Shown here piece after piece: positions 28,158 through 37,016 of a stretch of DNA of 64,000 bases. The position numbers were made by a program, and so were the translations under genes. This DNA is from Nocardioides flavus (ex Wang et al. 2016). Lineage in GTDB: Bacteria > Actinomycetota > Actinomycetes > Propionibacteriales > Nocardioidaceae. The stretch covers positions 248,001 through 312,000 of the forward strand of contig NZ_BNAD01000001.1 of NCBI RefSeq assembly GCF_014653115.1, written 5' to 3'. The notes beneath the pieces are model-generated. The model was not told the origin of the DNA. It searched no databases and saw only the letters and a program-made list of their open reading frames with translations. Within the stretch, counting starts at the first letter, position 1. Every line of letters starts with the position of its first letter.

Positions 28158-29264
28158 GTGCGACTCCGTACGCCCGCCGCGCTCGCGCTGCTCGTCGTCC
28201 TGACGGCCTGTGGGACCGACGCCCCGGAGCCCGACGAGCCCACGACCGCGCCGACCAGCGCGCCGACACCCGACACCTCGACGAGTGGCGGTCCCACGGG
28301 CGGGACGGTCGACGACCCCGTCGTCGCCGAGCCGACCACCGCGATCCTCGACTGGCAGGACGCCGGGGTCGAGCCCGGGACCCGCTACGTCCGGGGACCG
28401 GAGTGGGAGGCGGTGCGCGGCCGGTCCGGCACCGAGGTCGAGCTGGGGCGCGGCGACGAGACGGTGACGGTCGCTGCCGGCCCCGGGCGCGCGATCTCCG
28501 AGGTGCTGATGAGCGACGCGTGGGCCGTGGTCGTGCGCCAGGACCAGGCCGAGACCGAGCCGAGCACCGTCGTGACCGTCGACCTCGCGAGCGGCGAGCA
28601 GGGCGAGGTCGTCTCCCCTGCCGCCGCCAGCGGCGGGTCCTGGGCGCTGACCGACGGCGACCTCTACTACCCGACCTACGGCGACGGCCGGGCGTACTGC
28701 CTGGCCACCGCCGCCCTCGCGGACAACAACGGCGAGGACGGCTGGTGCGCACCGGCGCGCTCGGGCTTCTCCGGCCTGACGGCGAGCGAGCACGGCGTCG
28801 GGATCATGACCTTCGACGACGCCCGCCCCGTTGCCTGCCGCACCGTCAACCTGCTCGACGCCAGCGGCGTGCCGCAACCGCTCGAGGGCCCTGCCGACTG
28901 CACGGCCTGGGACGTGGCCGCCACCGCCGACGGAGCCGTGTGGTCCGAGGTGCCGAAGCCGCGCCGGCGCGAGGAGGCGCTGTTCCGCGCGTCGGCCGAC
29001 GGGGCGTACCTCGACCTCGGTCCCGGCGTGACCGGCAGTGCCGTGCCCTGCGGCGACTCGGTCTTCTTCGTCCGCGACCCGCAGGGCCCGGACGAGCCCG
29101 CGCGGCTGATGCGGTGGACGCCGGACCACACGCTGGAGATCGCGTACGAGTCCGCTTCGGTCGGCAACGCCTTCCTCGGCGAACCCGCCTGCGGGGGTGG
29201 CGTGCTGAGCCTCTCGTCCTTCGGCGAGGAGGGTGACGAGACGGTGTGGGCTAGCGTCGGGTGA
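28158..29264 (+). CDS. Lipoprotein, predicted beta-propeller
   Basis: A 368-residue lipoprotein: signal MRLRTPAALALLVVLTACGT with the lipobox LTAC, a Thr/Ser/Pro-rich linker (~25-55), then beta-rich repeats consistent with a propeller (phrases such as GGSWALTDGDLYYPTYGDG, TADGAVWSEVPKPRRREEAL and PCGDSVFFVRD). No catalytic motif is recognised. The GTG start lies 1 nt after the protease stop. Four cysteines in the propeller region could form disulfides. It may hold or regulate the cosecreted cysteine protease; that is inference from gene order. Confidence 0.7.
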   Translation: MRLRTPAALALLVVLTACGTDAPEPDEPTTAPTSAPTPDTSTSGGPTGGTVDDPVVAEPTTAILDWQDAGVEPGTRYVRGPEWEAVRGRSGTEVELGRGDETVTVAAGPGRAISEVLMSDAWAVVVRQDQAETEPSTVVTVDLASGEQGEVVSPAAASGGSWALTDGDLYYPTYGDGRAYCLATAALADNNGEDGWCAPARSGFSGLTASEHGVGIMTFDDARPVACRTVNLLDASGVPQPLEGPADCTAWDVAATADGAVWSEVPKPRRREEALFRASADGAYLDLGPGVTGSAVPCGDSVFFVRDPQGPDEPARLMRWTPDHTLEIAYESASVGNAFLGEPACGGGVLSLSSFGEEGDETVWASVG

Positions 29265-29265
29265 C

Positions 29266-29898
29266 GTGAGCTTCACCGGATTCCCCGTCGCCGCCCTCGA
29301 CTTCTACGACGACCTCGAGATGGACAACACCAAGTCCTTCTGGGAGGCCCACAAGCACGTGTGGAAGGAGTCGGTCGAGGCGCCGATGAAGGCACTGATG
29401 GCCGAGCTCGAGCCCGAGTTCGGCACGGCGAAGGTGTTCCGCCCCTACCGCGACGTCCGCTTCGCCAAGGACAAGACCCCCTACAAGACCCATCAGGGTG
29501 CCTTCGTCGCCGCCGGCCCCCGCACGGGGTGGTACTTCGAGATCTCGCCGCGCGGCACCCGCGTCGGCGCGGGGTTCTACGACGCGGACGGGTCGGACCT
29601 CGCCGCGATCCGCGCGTCGATGGCCGAGGAGAGGACCGGCACGGCGCTCGACCGGCTCCTGAGGAAGCTCGAGAAGGACGGCTTCGAGGTCGGCGGGGAC
29701 CAGCTCAAGACCTCCCCGCGCGGCTACGACGCCGACCACCCGAGGATCCACCTGCTGCGCCGCAAGCAGCTGTTCGTCGGCCGGCCGTACGGCTTCGAGG
29801 CCGACGCGATCGACGCCGGACTCGTCGACCGGGTGCGCGCGGACTGGCGGGCGCTGCGCCCACTGGTCACCTGGCTGCGCGACGCGCGCGTCGACTGA
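29266..29898 (+). CDS. DUF2461-family protein
   Basis: A 210-residue cytoplasmic protein matching the DUF2461/TIGR02453 family: LDFYDDLEMDNTKSFWEAHK, then VFRPYRDVRFAKDKTPYKTH, GWYFEISPRGTRVGAGFYD and the C-terminal RRKQLFVGRPYGFEAD. The family is widespread in bacteria and fungi without a known function. GTG was taken as the start; it lies 1 nt after the lipoprotein stop and opens onto VSFTGFPVAALDFYDD, the usual family N-terminus. Confidence 0.85.
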   Translation: MSFTGFPVAALDFYDDLEMDNTKSFWEAHKHVWKESVEAPMKALMAELEPEFGTAKVFRPYRDVRFAKDKTPYKTHQGAFVAAGPRTGWYFEISPRGTRVGAGFYDADGSDLAAIRASMAEERTGTALDRLLRKLEKDGFEVGGDQLKTSPRGYDADHPRIHLLRRKQLFVGRPYGFEADAIDAGLVDRVRADWRALRPLVTWLRDARVD

Positions 29899-29971
29899 GC
29901 GCGGCGGGACGTTCCGGCGTACGACGACCGCCGTTCACGCCCGCGACGCCGGGCGGCAGCAGGCTGGCGCC

Positions 29972-30508
29972 ATGGCCAAGAGACTGTTCCTGCTGCACCT
30001 CGGACCCGACACGGTGGACGTGGCCGCGATGACCGAGGAGCTCGCCCGGGCCGGGGTCTGCGTGCCCGCGACCGAGGCCGGCACGCACGAGCGCGCCGCC
30101 GTCGAGATCCGCCGCTCCCACAAGGCCGCGGGCCTCAGGCGCAAGCACGTCGAGGGCGCGTGGGCGTCGCTGTGCCGCAGCGCCCGCAGGGCGAAGGCGG
30201 ACTGCTTCGTCAGCATGCCGGACTTCTTCGACGCCGCCCCCGAGCAGGCCGCCCTCGCCCTCGACGGGCTCGCCGGCTTCCGGGTCGTGCTGGTCGTGAC
30301 CAGCGGCTTCACCACCGAGCCTCCCGTCGCGTGGACGTCGCTCGTCGCGGAGGGGCGTCCGCACGTGCTGCCCTCGCTGCTCTCCGCCGAGCAGCTCGGC
30401 GCGCAGGTCGCGCGAATCGCGCTGATCGAGCAGCAGGCCGGACGTGGCCGGCGCCCGGCCAGGATCGCGAGGCGCCGCCGAGTGCCCGGCCGACGGCTCG
30501 CTGCCTGA
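29972..30508 (+). CDS. Hypothetical protein (possible sulfotransferase-like fold)
   Basis: A 178-residue protein beginning MAKRLFLLHLGPDTVDVAAM with later blocks GLRRKHVEGAWASLC, CFVSMPDFFDAAPEQAALAL and GFRVVLVVTSGFTTEPPVAW; the tail is strongly basic (RRPARIARRRRVPGRR). The strand LFLLHLGPDT followed by H-K-A-A-G and VLVVT pattern resembles the core of small actinobacterial proteins distantly related to sulfotransferases, but the PAPS-binding residues are not evident. I recall similar uncharacterised proteins in Nocardioides. Function unknown. Confidence 0.6.
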   Translation: MAKRLFLLHLGPDTVDVAAMTEELARAGVCVPATEAGTHERAAVEIRRSHKAAGLRRKHVEGAWASLCRSARRAKADCFVSMPDFFDAAPEQAALALDGLAGFRVVLVVTSGFTTEPPVAWTSLVAEGRPHVLPSLLSAEQLGAQVARIALIEQQAGRGRRPARIARRRRVPGRRLAA

Positions 30509-30515
30509 CCGCCTC

Positions 30516-30555
30516 GGTCTCGTGACGGTCGCTGCGCGACCTCCTCGACCAGCGG
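30516..30555. repeat. Nocardioidaceae-type GGTCGAGGAGG palindromic repeat
   Basis: GGTCTCGTGACGGTCGCTGC then GCGACCTCCTCGACCAGCGG: inner arms GGTCGC/GCGACC around TGC form a hairpin and outer arms GGTCTCGTGA/TCGACC pair imperfectly. It matches the copy at 59758 at nearly every base and sits between two convergent genes, where it could serve as a terminator. Confidence 0.7.
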
Positions 30556-30561
30556 GGGGCG

Positions 30562-31020
30562 TCAGTGGGGCTGCCAGGCGTCCTCGTCCGCGGTGAGCTC
30601 GGACACCGCGGCCGGCAGGGTTCCGTCGGCGAGGTCCTGGATCGTGACCTGCTCGAAGACCCCGCGCAACGAGCTGCGGGCGGCGATCCACACGTGCTGC
30701 AGGACCTTGGTCGACTCGTCGTACTCGACCGCCTCGGGCCGCAGGCCGTAGACGGAGACGAGGGGGCCGTCGACGGCGCGGATCACGTCGGCGACGGTGA
30801 CGGTCGCCGGCTTGCGGGCGAAGCGCCAGCCACCGGCCTGGCCGCGCTGCGACACCACGATGTCCGCGCGGCGGAGGTCGGCGAGGATGGCCTGGAGGAA
30901 GTTGTGCGGAATGCCCTGGGCCTTGCCGAGCTGCTCGGCACTCACCGCGGCCCCGTCGCTGCGGACCGCGATCTCGACGAGGGCGCGCAGGGCGTAGTCG
31001 GCTTTGGCGGAGACACGCAT
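30562..31020 (-). CDS. Rrf2-family transcriptional regulator
   Basis: A 152-residue protein, MRVSAKADYALRALVEIAVR followed by VSAEQLGKAQGIPHNFLQ and VVSQRGQAGGWRFARKP: the Rrf2 winged helix-turn-helix and wing. The three cysteines that bind an Fe-S cluster in IscR/NsrR are absent, so it is a cluster-free type. Rrf2 relatives of this kind respond to redox state or small molecules. It is divergent from the long acyl-CoA dehydrogenase gene and may regulate it. Confidence 0.9.
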   Translation of the reverse strand: MRVSAKADYALRALVEIAVRSDGAAVSAEQLGKAQGIPHNFLQAILADLRRADIVVSQRGQAGGWRFARKPATVTVADVIRAVDGPLVSVYGLRPEAVEYDESTKVLQHVWIAARSSLRGVFEQVTIQDLADGTLPAAVSELTADEDAWQPH

Positions 31021-31168
31021 GCGGGCAGTGTGCCAGACGCACTCGACACCCTCCCGGCGCTCGGTCGCCAGGGGTCCGGGCAGCGTCGCAACCCGCCCGA
31101 CGGGGTGCTGTGACTGGCGACATCGGGCGAACGTGTTGCGCGACGGCCCATCGCGAGGCATCATTTTG

Positions 31169-31182
31169 TTACCGACGAGTAG
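31169..31182. promoter_or_regulatory. Candidate operator TTACCGACGAGTAG between rrf2 and acyl-CoA dehydrogenase
   Basis: The gap of 231 bp between the divergent genes holds one AT-rich patch, ATTTTGTTACCGACGAGTAG. TTAC and GTAG form an imperfect inverted repeat with a 6-bp centre. TTAC...GTAA palindromes are typical operators of TetR-type fatty-acid regulators in actinobacteria. The last base breaks perfect symmetry, so this is a weak call. Confidence 0.3.
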
Positions 31183-31251
31183 CCCGTGCGCTCGTCGTGC
31201 CGATCCACACCCCGGATCCACACCCGCACGCAACCTGGACAGGTGGAAGCA

Positions 31252-33126
31252 GTGAGCCACTACAAGACCAACCTCCGCGACATCGAGTTCAACCTCTTCG
31301 AGGTGCTCGGCCGGGACGCCGTCCTCGGCACCGGACCGTTCGGCGAGGTCGACGGCGAGAGCGCCCGCGAGATCCTCCGCGAGGTCGAGCGCCTCTCCCG
31401 CGAGGACCTGGCCGCCTCCTACGAGGACAGCGACCGCAACCCGCCGGTCTTCGACCCGGCGACCCACTCGGCTCCCGTGCCCGAGTCGTTCAAGGCGAGC
31501 TACCAGGCGTGGATGGACTCGGAGTTCTGGCGCCTGCAGGTCTTCGAGGAGATGGGCGGCACCCCGGCCCCGGCGTCGCTGGTCTGGGCGATCGGCGAGA
31601 TGGTGCTCGGCGCCAACGCCCCGGTGTGGATGTACGCCGCCGGCCCGGCGTTCGCCAACGTCCTCCACCGCAACGGCAACGACCGCGACAAGGCCGTGGC
31701 CCAGCACATGGTCGACCGCCAGTGGGGCTGCACGATGGTCCTCACCGAGCCCGACGCCGGCTCCGACGTCGGCGCGGGCCGCGCCAAGGCCACGCCCAAC
31801 GACGACGGCACGTGGAACATCACCGGCGTCAAGCGCTTCATCACCAGCGCCACCCACGACATGAGCGAGAACATCATGCACCTCGTCCTCGCGCGCCCCG
31901 AGGGCGTCGAGGGTGTCGGCGGGCCGGGCACCAAGGGCCTCTCGCTCTTCTGGATGCCTGAGCACCACTTCGACCTCGAGACCGGCGAGCTGACCGGCGA
32001 GCGCAACGGCGTCTACGTCACCAACGTCGAGCACAAGATGGGCATCAAGGTCTCCAACACCTGCGAGGTCACCTTCGGCGACCCGCAGGTCGGCGGCGGC
32101 GAGCCGGCCAAGGGCTGGCTGCTCGGCGAGGTGCACGACGGCATCGCCCAGATGTTCCAGGTCATCGAGAACGCCCGCATGATGGTCGGCACCAAGGCCA
32201 TCGCGACGCTGTCGACCGGCTACCTCAACGCCCTCGACTACGCCAAGGAGCGCGTCCAGGGCGCCGACCTCACCCAGGCCGCCGACAAGACCGCGCCGCG
32301 CGTCACGATCACCCACCACCCCGACGTACGCCGCTCGCTGATGACGCAGAAGTCGTTCGCCGAGGCGATGCGTGCGCTGGTGCTCTACACGGCCACCTGG
32401 CAGGACCAGGTGATAATCGCCGAGCACGAGGGCACGGCCGACTCCGACGAGGCCCGCCTCGCGGCAGCGGTCAACGACCTGCTGCTCCCGATCGTCAAGG
32501 GCTACGGCTCCGAGCGCTCGTGGGTGCTGCTCGGCACCGAGTCGCTGCAGACCTTCGGCGGCTCCGGCTTCCTCCAGGAGTACCCGGTCGAGCAGTACGT
32601 CCGCGACGCCAAGATCGACACCCTCTACGAGGGCACCACCGCGATCCAGGGCCAGGACTTCTTCTTCCGCAAGATCGTCAAGGACCAGGGCCGCGCCCTG
32701 GGCCACCTGGCCAAGGAGATCGAGGGCTTCATCGCCTCCGAGGCCGGCAACGGTCGCCTCAAGAACGAGCGGGCGCTGCTCGCCACCGCGCTCGAGGACG
32801 CCAACGCGGTCGTCGGCCACATGATCAACGACCTCATGTCGTCGGCCGAGGAGCTGCGCAACATCTACAAGGTGGGGCTCAACACCACCCGCCTGCTGAT
32901 GGCGCTCGGCGACGTCGTCTGCGCGTGGCTGCTGCTGCGCCAGGCCGAGGTCGCGCTCGACAAGCTCGCCGGCGAGGTGTCTGACAAGGACAAGGCGTTC
33001 TACGAGGGCAAGGTCGCGGCGGCGCAGTTCTTCGCCCAGACCAACCTGCCCCGCCTCAGCGCCGAGCGGGCCATCGCCGAGGCGACGACCCTCGACCTGA
33101 TGGACCTCGACGAGGCGTCCTTCTGA
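31252..33126 (+). CDS. Long-form acyl-CoA dehydrogenase (FadE5-like)
   Basis: A 624-residue flavoprotein. The middle region has the FAD/substrate block [20 protein letters not shown], then [12 protein letters not shown]; the C-terminal block [20 protein letters not shown] carries the catalytic Glu in YEGTT. An extra C-terminal domain of about 100 residues makes it longer than the ~390-residue class, like mycobacterial FadE5 (about 611 aa). It starts beta-oxidation and passes electrons to ETF, hence to the EtfD-like protein in this window. The GTG reading [15 protein letters not shown] was chosen as the family N-terminus. Confidence 0.9.
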   Translation: MSHYKTNLRDIEFNLFEVLGRDAVLGTGPFGEVDGESAREILREVERLSREDLAASYEDSDRNPPVFDPATHSAPVPESFKASYQAWMDSEFWRLQVFEEMGGTPAPASLVWAIGEMVLGANAPVWMYAAGPAFANVLHRNGNDRDKAVAQHMVDRQWGCTMVLTEPDAGSDVGAGRAKATPNDDGTWNITGVKRFITSATHDMSENIMHLVLARPEGVEGVGGPGTKGLSLFWMPEHHFDLETGELTGERNGVYVTNVEHKMGIKVSNTCEVTFGDPQVGGGEPAKGWLLGEVHDGIAQMFQVIENARMMVGTKAIATLSTGYLNALDYAKERVQGADLTQAADKTAPRVTITHHPDVRRSLMTQKSFAEAMRALVLYTATWQDQVIIAEHEGTADSDEARLAAAVNDLLLPIVKGYGSERSWVLLGTESLQTFGGSGFLQEYPVEQYVRDAKIDTLYEGTTAIQGQDFFFRKIVKDQGRALGHLAKEIEGFIASEAGNGRLKNERALLATALEDANAVVGHMINDLMSSAEELRNIYKVGLNTTRLLMALGDVVCAWLLLRQAEVALDKLAGEVSDKDKAFYEGKVAAAQFFAQTNLPRLSAERAIAEATTLDLMDLDEASF

Positions 33127-33149
33127 TCGTCTGAGCCCCGCACCTCGCG

Positions 33150-33223
33150 CTGTAACGCCGGGTTGGTGCAACTACCCACCCAGATGCATCACGGTGGGTA
33201 GAGCCACCAACCCGGCGTTACAG
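33150..33223. repeat. Nested inverted repeat (cruciform-forming) after acyl-CoA dehydrogenase
   Basis: An outer perfect 19-bp stem, CTGTAACGCCGGGTTGGTG (33150-33168) with its complement (33205-33223), encloses a second perfect 9-bp stem, CTACCCACC (33172-33180) with GGTGGGTAG (33193-33201), separated by 3-nt internal loops and a 12-nt top loop. It lies 24 bp after the stop and about 105 bp before the next gene; it may be a terminator or a mobile palindromic element. Confidence 0.85.
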
Positions 33224-33327
33224 CTGTGTGGGGGCGCCCGCGACCCGGCGGGTGATGACGGGTGTCACGGCCAGGACGTGACACCTCGGTCAGGCCTCCA
33301 GGCCTGCTCGCCGACAGGCTGGGCGCC

Positions 33328-34197
33328 ATGACCACCCCAGCGATCCGCGCCACCGGGCTGCGCAAGCAGTTCCGCCAGGCCGACGGCACTCCCGTGCTCG
33401 CCGTCGACGACGTCGACCTGACCGTCCACCCGGGCGAGATCGTCGCCTTCCTCGGACCCAACGGCGCCGGCAAGACCACGACGGTCGACATGCTGCTCGG
33501 CCTCACGGCGCCCGATGCCGGCACGGTCGAGGTCTACGGCACCTCGCCGGGCGAGGCCGTACGACAGGGGCGCGTGTCCGCGGTGATGCAGACCGGTGGC
33601 CTGCTCAACGACTTCACCGTCGCGGAGACCGTGCGGGCGATCGCCGCGCTTCACGGCCGGTCCGACCGCGTGGAGGTCGTCATCGAGCGGGCCCACCTGG
33701 CCGAGCTGGCTGGGCGCCGGGTGGAGGCGCTCTCGGGCGGCGAGCGGCAGCGGCTGAAGTTCGCGCTGGCGTTGCTGCCCGACCCGGACCTGGTGGTCCT
33801 CGACGAGCCGACCACCGGCATGGACGTCGGTGCGCGCCAGGAGTTCTGGCAGGCGATGCGCGCCGACGCCGCCCTCGGTCGCACGATCGTCTTCGCCACC
33901 CACTACCTCGCCGAGGCCGACGAGTTCGCCGAGCGGACGGTCCTGATGAACCACGGCCGGATCGTCCACGACGCACCGACGACCGACGTCCGGGCGGCGT
34001 ACGGCGGACGCACCCTCACCTTCCGCCCGCCGGCCGGGGCGGTCGGCGCCGACGGCATCGACGCCGACTGGCTGGGGCAGGTGCACCGCGCCCTCGAGCC
34101 CCTCGGCGTCACCGACGTCGACGTGTCCGCCGCGAGCCTCGAGGCGGCGTTCCTCGCCCTCACCGCAGACGACCAGCCGATCGGAGCCGCACGATGA
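33328..34197 (+). CDS. ABC transporter ATPase (drug/lipid exporter, DrrA-like)
   Basis: A 289-residue ATPase with Walker A GPNGAGKTTTVDMLLG, Q-loop VMQTGGLLNDFTV, signature LSGGERQRLKFALAL, Walker B LVVLDEPTTGMD and H-loop ATHYLAEADE. The C-terminal ~70 residues form the extra beta domain of the DrrA/NatA exporter class. It overlaps the permease gene by ATGA and is in one operon with a sensor kinase and a response regulator, the usual layout of a stimulus-induced exporter. The exported compound cannot be deduced. Confidence 0.92.
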   Translation: MTTPAIRATGLRKQFRQADGTPVLAVDDVDLTVHPGEIVAFLGPNGAGKTTTVDMLLGLTAPDAGTVEVYGTSPGEAVRQGRVSAVMQTGGLLNDFTVAETVRAIAALHGRSDRVEVVIERAHLAELAGRRVEALSGGERQRLKFALALLPDPDLVVLDEPTTGMDVGARQEFWQAMRADAALGRTIVFATHYLAEADEFAERTVLMNHGRIVHDAPTTDVRAAYGGRTLTFRPPAGAVGADGIDADWLGQVHRALEPLGVTDVDVSAASLEAAFLALTADDQPIGAAR

Positions 34198-35009
34198 CCA
34201 CCGCCCTCAGCGCCGGGACCGGCGCCGCGGCCACCCGCACCGATGACGGCGTACGTCCTGCTCCGCGACCGCGGATGGCCACCTACGCGCGCCTCGACCT
34301 GCGCCGCCAGCTGCGCGACCGGATCGGCATGTTCTTCGTCGTCGGTCTGCCGACCTTCATGTACCTGGTCTTCGGGATCGGGTCCGCCGACCCCGTGGGC
34401 AGCGGCAACGTCGCGATGTACGTGATGATCTCGATGGCCGCCTACGGCGCGGTCACCGCGACCACGAGCGTCGCGGGCAGCGCGGCCACCGAGCAGGTCA
34501 TGGGCTGGGGCCGCCAGCTCGGCCTGACGCCGATGCGTCCGGTCGCGTTCGTGGCCGCGAAGGCGGCGGTCGCCATGGCCGTCGCCGCCGTCCCGGTGCT
34601 CGCCATCTTCGCCATCGGTGCCGCCACCGGCGCCCGGGGCCACTGGTCGGACTGGGTGCTCGCCGGGGCGCTGGTGTGGCTCGGCTCGGTCCACTTCGCG
34701 GTCTACGGCCTGGCGGTCTGCCTCGCCTTCCGCGGCCCCAACGCGCCTGGCATCGCGTCGGGGATGATCGTCATCCTGGCGTTCCTCGGCAACGTGTTCA
34801 CGCCGATGAGCGGCTTCATGCTCGACCTCGGCCGGTTCACTCCCCTCTACGGCTACGTCGCCCTGGCCCGCTTCCCGCTCACCGACGGGTGGCTGCCGGT
34901 GGGTGGCCGCGACCCGCTGTGGCTGCCGGTCGCTAACGTGCTCGCGTGGACGGTGATCTTCGGCCTGGTGGCGCTGTGGGGCGTACGCCGGAGCCGGGCG
35001 CGCACGTGA
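34194..35009 (+). CDS. ABC-2 type transporter permease
   Basis: A 271-residue membrane protein with about six helices: a first at LRDRIGMFFVVGLPTFMYLV, then VAMYVMISMAAYGAVTATTS, FVAAKAAVAMAVAAVPVLAI and the last WTVIFGLVALWGVRR. It pairs with the preceding ATPase to form the exporter. Both ends overlap the neighbouring genes (ATGA at the 5' end, GTGA at the 3' end), giving strict coupling through the four-gene operon. Confidence 0.9.
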   Translation: MTTALSAGTGAAATRTDDGVRPAPRPRMATYARLDLRRQLRDRIGMFFVVGLPTFMYLVFGIGSADPVGSGNVAMYVMISMAAYGAVTATTSVAGSAATEQVMGWGRQLGLTPMRPVAFVAAKAAVAMAVAAVPVLAIFAIGAATGARGHWSDWVLAGALVWLGSVHFAVYGLAVCLAFRGPNAPGIASGMIVILAFLGNVFTPMSGFMLDLGRFTPLYGYVALARFPLTDGWLPVGGRDPLWLPVANVLAWTVIFGLVALWGVRRSRART

Positions 35010-36064
35010 CCACCTCCTGCGACGCCGAACCGCTGCCCGACAACCCCTGGGAGAAGTGGGGGTGGGCCTTCGCCGCCATCTGGTTGGTCTTCCTCACCTT
35101 CCCGATCATCGCCGTCGCGGAGTCCGAGGTGTCGGTGGCGGCCACGGTGGGGGCTTTCCTCTGCATCGCCGGGTTCGCGGTGGCCAACGTGCTGGGCTAC
35201 TCCTCCCGCCTCGATCCGTGGTGGGCGCTCGGCGCGATGGTCGTCCTCGCGCTGGCCACCGCACCGGTGATCGGGATCGGGATCATCTCGTTCACGCCCT
35301 ACCTCGCGATCCTTTCGGCGCTCAGGCTGCCGCGGCCGGCCTGGAAGTGGGCGGTGGGCCTCTGGGCGGCGTTCCCGCTGCTGTCGCTGCTCGACATCGA
35401 CGGCTTCCCGACCTTCTTCTTCCTGATGCTCTGGCCGGTCATGATCGGCGGGGTGATGCTGCGGATCTTCGGCGAGCGCGAGCAGCTCGCCTACGCTGCC
35501 CGCGGCGAGCACGCCATCGTCGCCGAGCGCGAGCGGGTCGCGCGCGACGTGCACGACGTGCTCGGGCACTCCCTCACCGCGCTCTCGGTGAAGGCCGAGC
35601 TCGCCGCCCGCCTCATCGACCTCGACCCCGCCCGCGCCAAGGCCGAGCTCGAGTCGATCCAGGCCACCGCACGCCAGGCCCTCGCCGAGGTGCGGGCCAC
35701 CGTCGGCGGGCTGCGCGCCGGCAACCTCGAGGCCGAGCTCGCGGCCGCGCCCCGGGTCCTCGCCGATGCGGGCGTCACGACGCGGGTGGAGGGCAGCGTC
35801 GCCGACACAGACCCGCGGCACCGGGCCTTGCTGGCCTGGGTGCTGCGCGAGTCGGTCACCAACGTCGTACGCCACGCGCGGGCGCGCTCGGTGGTGATCG
35901 AGCTCGGCCCCCGCGGGATCGCCGTCACCGACGACGGCGCGGGCTGCGACGGCGCCGAGGGCAACGGGCTGCGCGGCATGCGTGAACGGGTCGCCGGCGC
36001 CGACGGGACGCTCAGCATCGGACCGGCCGACCCCGGCACGCGGGTCGAGGTGGCGCTGCCGTGA
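35006..36064 (+). CDS. Sensor histidine kinase (NarL-type, HisKA_3)
   Basis: A 352-residue kinase. Residues ~20-155 form five or six hydrophobic helices without an obvious extracellular loop, as in DesK-like sensors. The dimerisation/phosphoacceptor region is RERVARDVHDVLGHSLTALS with His183, and the ATP-binding domain has LRESVTNVVRHARA (N box) and ITVTDDGAGCDGAEGNGLRG-like glycines. The start is a GTG within the permease stop (GTGA). Membrane-embedded sensing fits control of the adjacent exporter by envelope signals. Confidence 0.93.
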   Translation: MTTSCDAEPLPDNPWEKWGWAFAAIWLVFLTFPIIAVAESEVSVAATVGAFLCIAGFAVANVLGYSSRLDPWWALGAMVVLALATAPVIGIGIISFTPYLAILSALRLPRPAWKWAVGLWAAFPLLSLLDIDGFPTFFFLMLWPVMIGGVMLRIFGEREQLAYAARGEHAIVAERERVARDVHDVLGHSLTALSVKAELAARLIDLDPARAKAELESIQATARQALAEVRATVGGLRAGNLEAELAAAPRVLADAGVTTRVEGSVADTDPRHRALLAWVLRESVTNVVRHARARSVVIELGPRGIAVTDDGAGCDGAEGNGLRGMRERVAGADGTLSIGPADPGTRVEVALP

Positions 36065-36666
36065 TCCGGTTGCTGCTCGCCGACGACCAGGCGCTCGTGC
36101 GCGGGGCGCTGGCCGCTCTGCTCGACCTGGAGTCCGACCTCGAGGTCGTCGCCCAGGTCGGCCGGGGAGACGAGGTCGTCGACGCCGCACGCACCTCCGG
36201 GGCCGAGGTGTGCCTGCTCGACATCGAGATGCCCGGCCTCAACGGCATCGACGCCGCTGCCGCCGTACGCCGCGAGCTGCCAGGGGTGCGCTCGCTCGTC
36301 GTGACGACGTTCGGCCGACCGGGTTACGTACGCCGCGCGATCGAGGCCGGCGCGTCGGGGTTCGTCGTCAAGGACACGCCCGCGCGCCAGCTCGCCGACG
36401 CCGTGCGCCGCGTGCACGCCGGGTTGCGGGTCATCGACCCCGAGCTCGCCGCGGAGTCGCTGGTCGACGGTCCGAGCCCGCTCACCGGCCGCGAGAGCGA
36501 GCTGTTGACGTACGCCCTGGACGGGTCACCGGTCGCCGCCATCGCGGCTCGGGTGCACCTCTCCGAGGGCACGGTCCGCAACCACCTGTCCGCGGCGATC
36601 GGGAAGACCGGCGCGACCACCCGCAGCGAGGCGGCGCGGATCGCCCGGGACCGCGGCTGGCTATAG
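36061..36666 (+). CDS. LuxR/NarL-family response regulator
   Basis: A 201-residue protein. The receiver domain has Asp9/Asp10, phosphoacceptor Asp54 in CLLDIEMPGLNG, the Thr in VVTTFG and the Lys in FVVKDTPA. A C-terminal LuxR HTH follows, LTGRESELLTYALDGSPVAA to HLSEGTVRNHLSAAIGKTGA. It is the partner of the preceding kinase (GTGA overlap) and probably activates the exporter operon. Its stop overlaps the stop of the convergent membrane protein by 6 bp. Confidence 0.95.
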   Translation: MIRLLLADDQALVRGALAALLDLESDLEVVAQVGRGDEVVDAARTSGAEVCLLDIEMPGLNGIDAAAAVRRELPGVRSLVVTTFGRPGYVRRAIEAGASGFVVKDTPARQLADAVRRVHAGLRVIDPELAAESLVDGPSPLTGRESELLTYALDGSPVAAIAARVHLSEGTVRNHLSAAIGKTGATTRSEAARIARDRGWL

Positions 36667-36873
36667 CTCGCGGCGCTCCTCCACGTGGGTGCTCCTGGAG
36701 CGCTGATTGTTCATCACGAGGCCGAGCACCAGCGCGAGCACACCCGCGATGACGAGGATCCAGCCGACGGTGCCCGGGTCGACGACCTCCTGGACCGAGG
36801 CAGGGAACTCCTTGATGGCGAAGAGCAGGATCAAGCCGATGACGAGCAGGAGGATGCCGATTCCGATACCCAT
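36661..36873 (-). CDS. DUF6458-like two-helix membrane protein
   Basis: A 70-residue protein, MGIGIGILLLVIGLILLFAI, then a short loop EFPASVQEVVDPGTVGW, a second helix ILVIAGVLALVLGLVM and a charged tail NNQRSRSTHVEERREL. Two hydrophobic helices with a conserved loop fit the small actinobacterial DUF6458 family. The function is unknown. It stands alone between the convergent response regulator and the divergent DinB-like gene. Confidence 0.8.
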   Translation of the reverse strand: MGIGIGILLLVIGLILLFAIKEFPASVQEVVDPGTVGWILVIAGVLALVLGLVMNNQRSRSTHVEERREL

Positions 36874-37016
36874 GACGACTCCTTCGACGAGGTGGCCCGC
36901 GGGGCGGGTGCGACCGGCAGGGAGCTGGTCCCTCCCGGCAGCGTAGGGCCGCGCACGGGCGAATCCGAGCACCCTCACCCTCGGGTGTGGCTGGCACCGC
37001 CGCCTACCCTTCCCCC

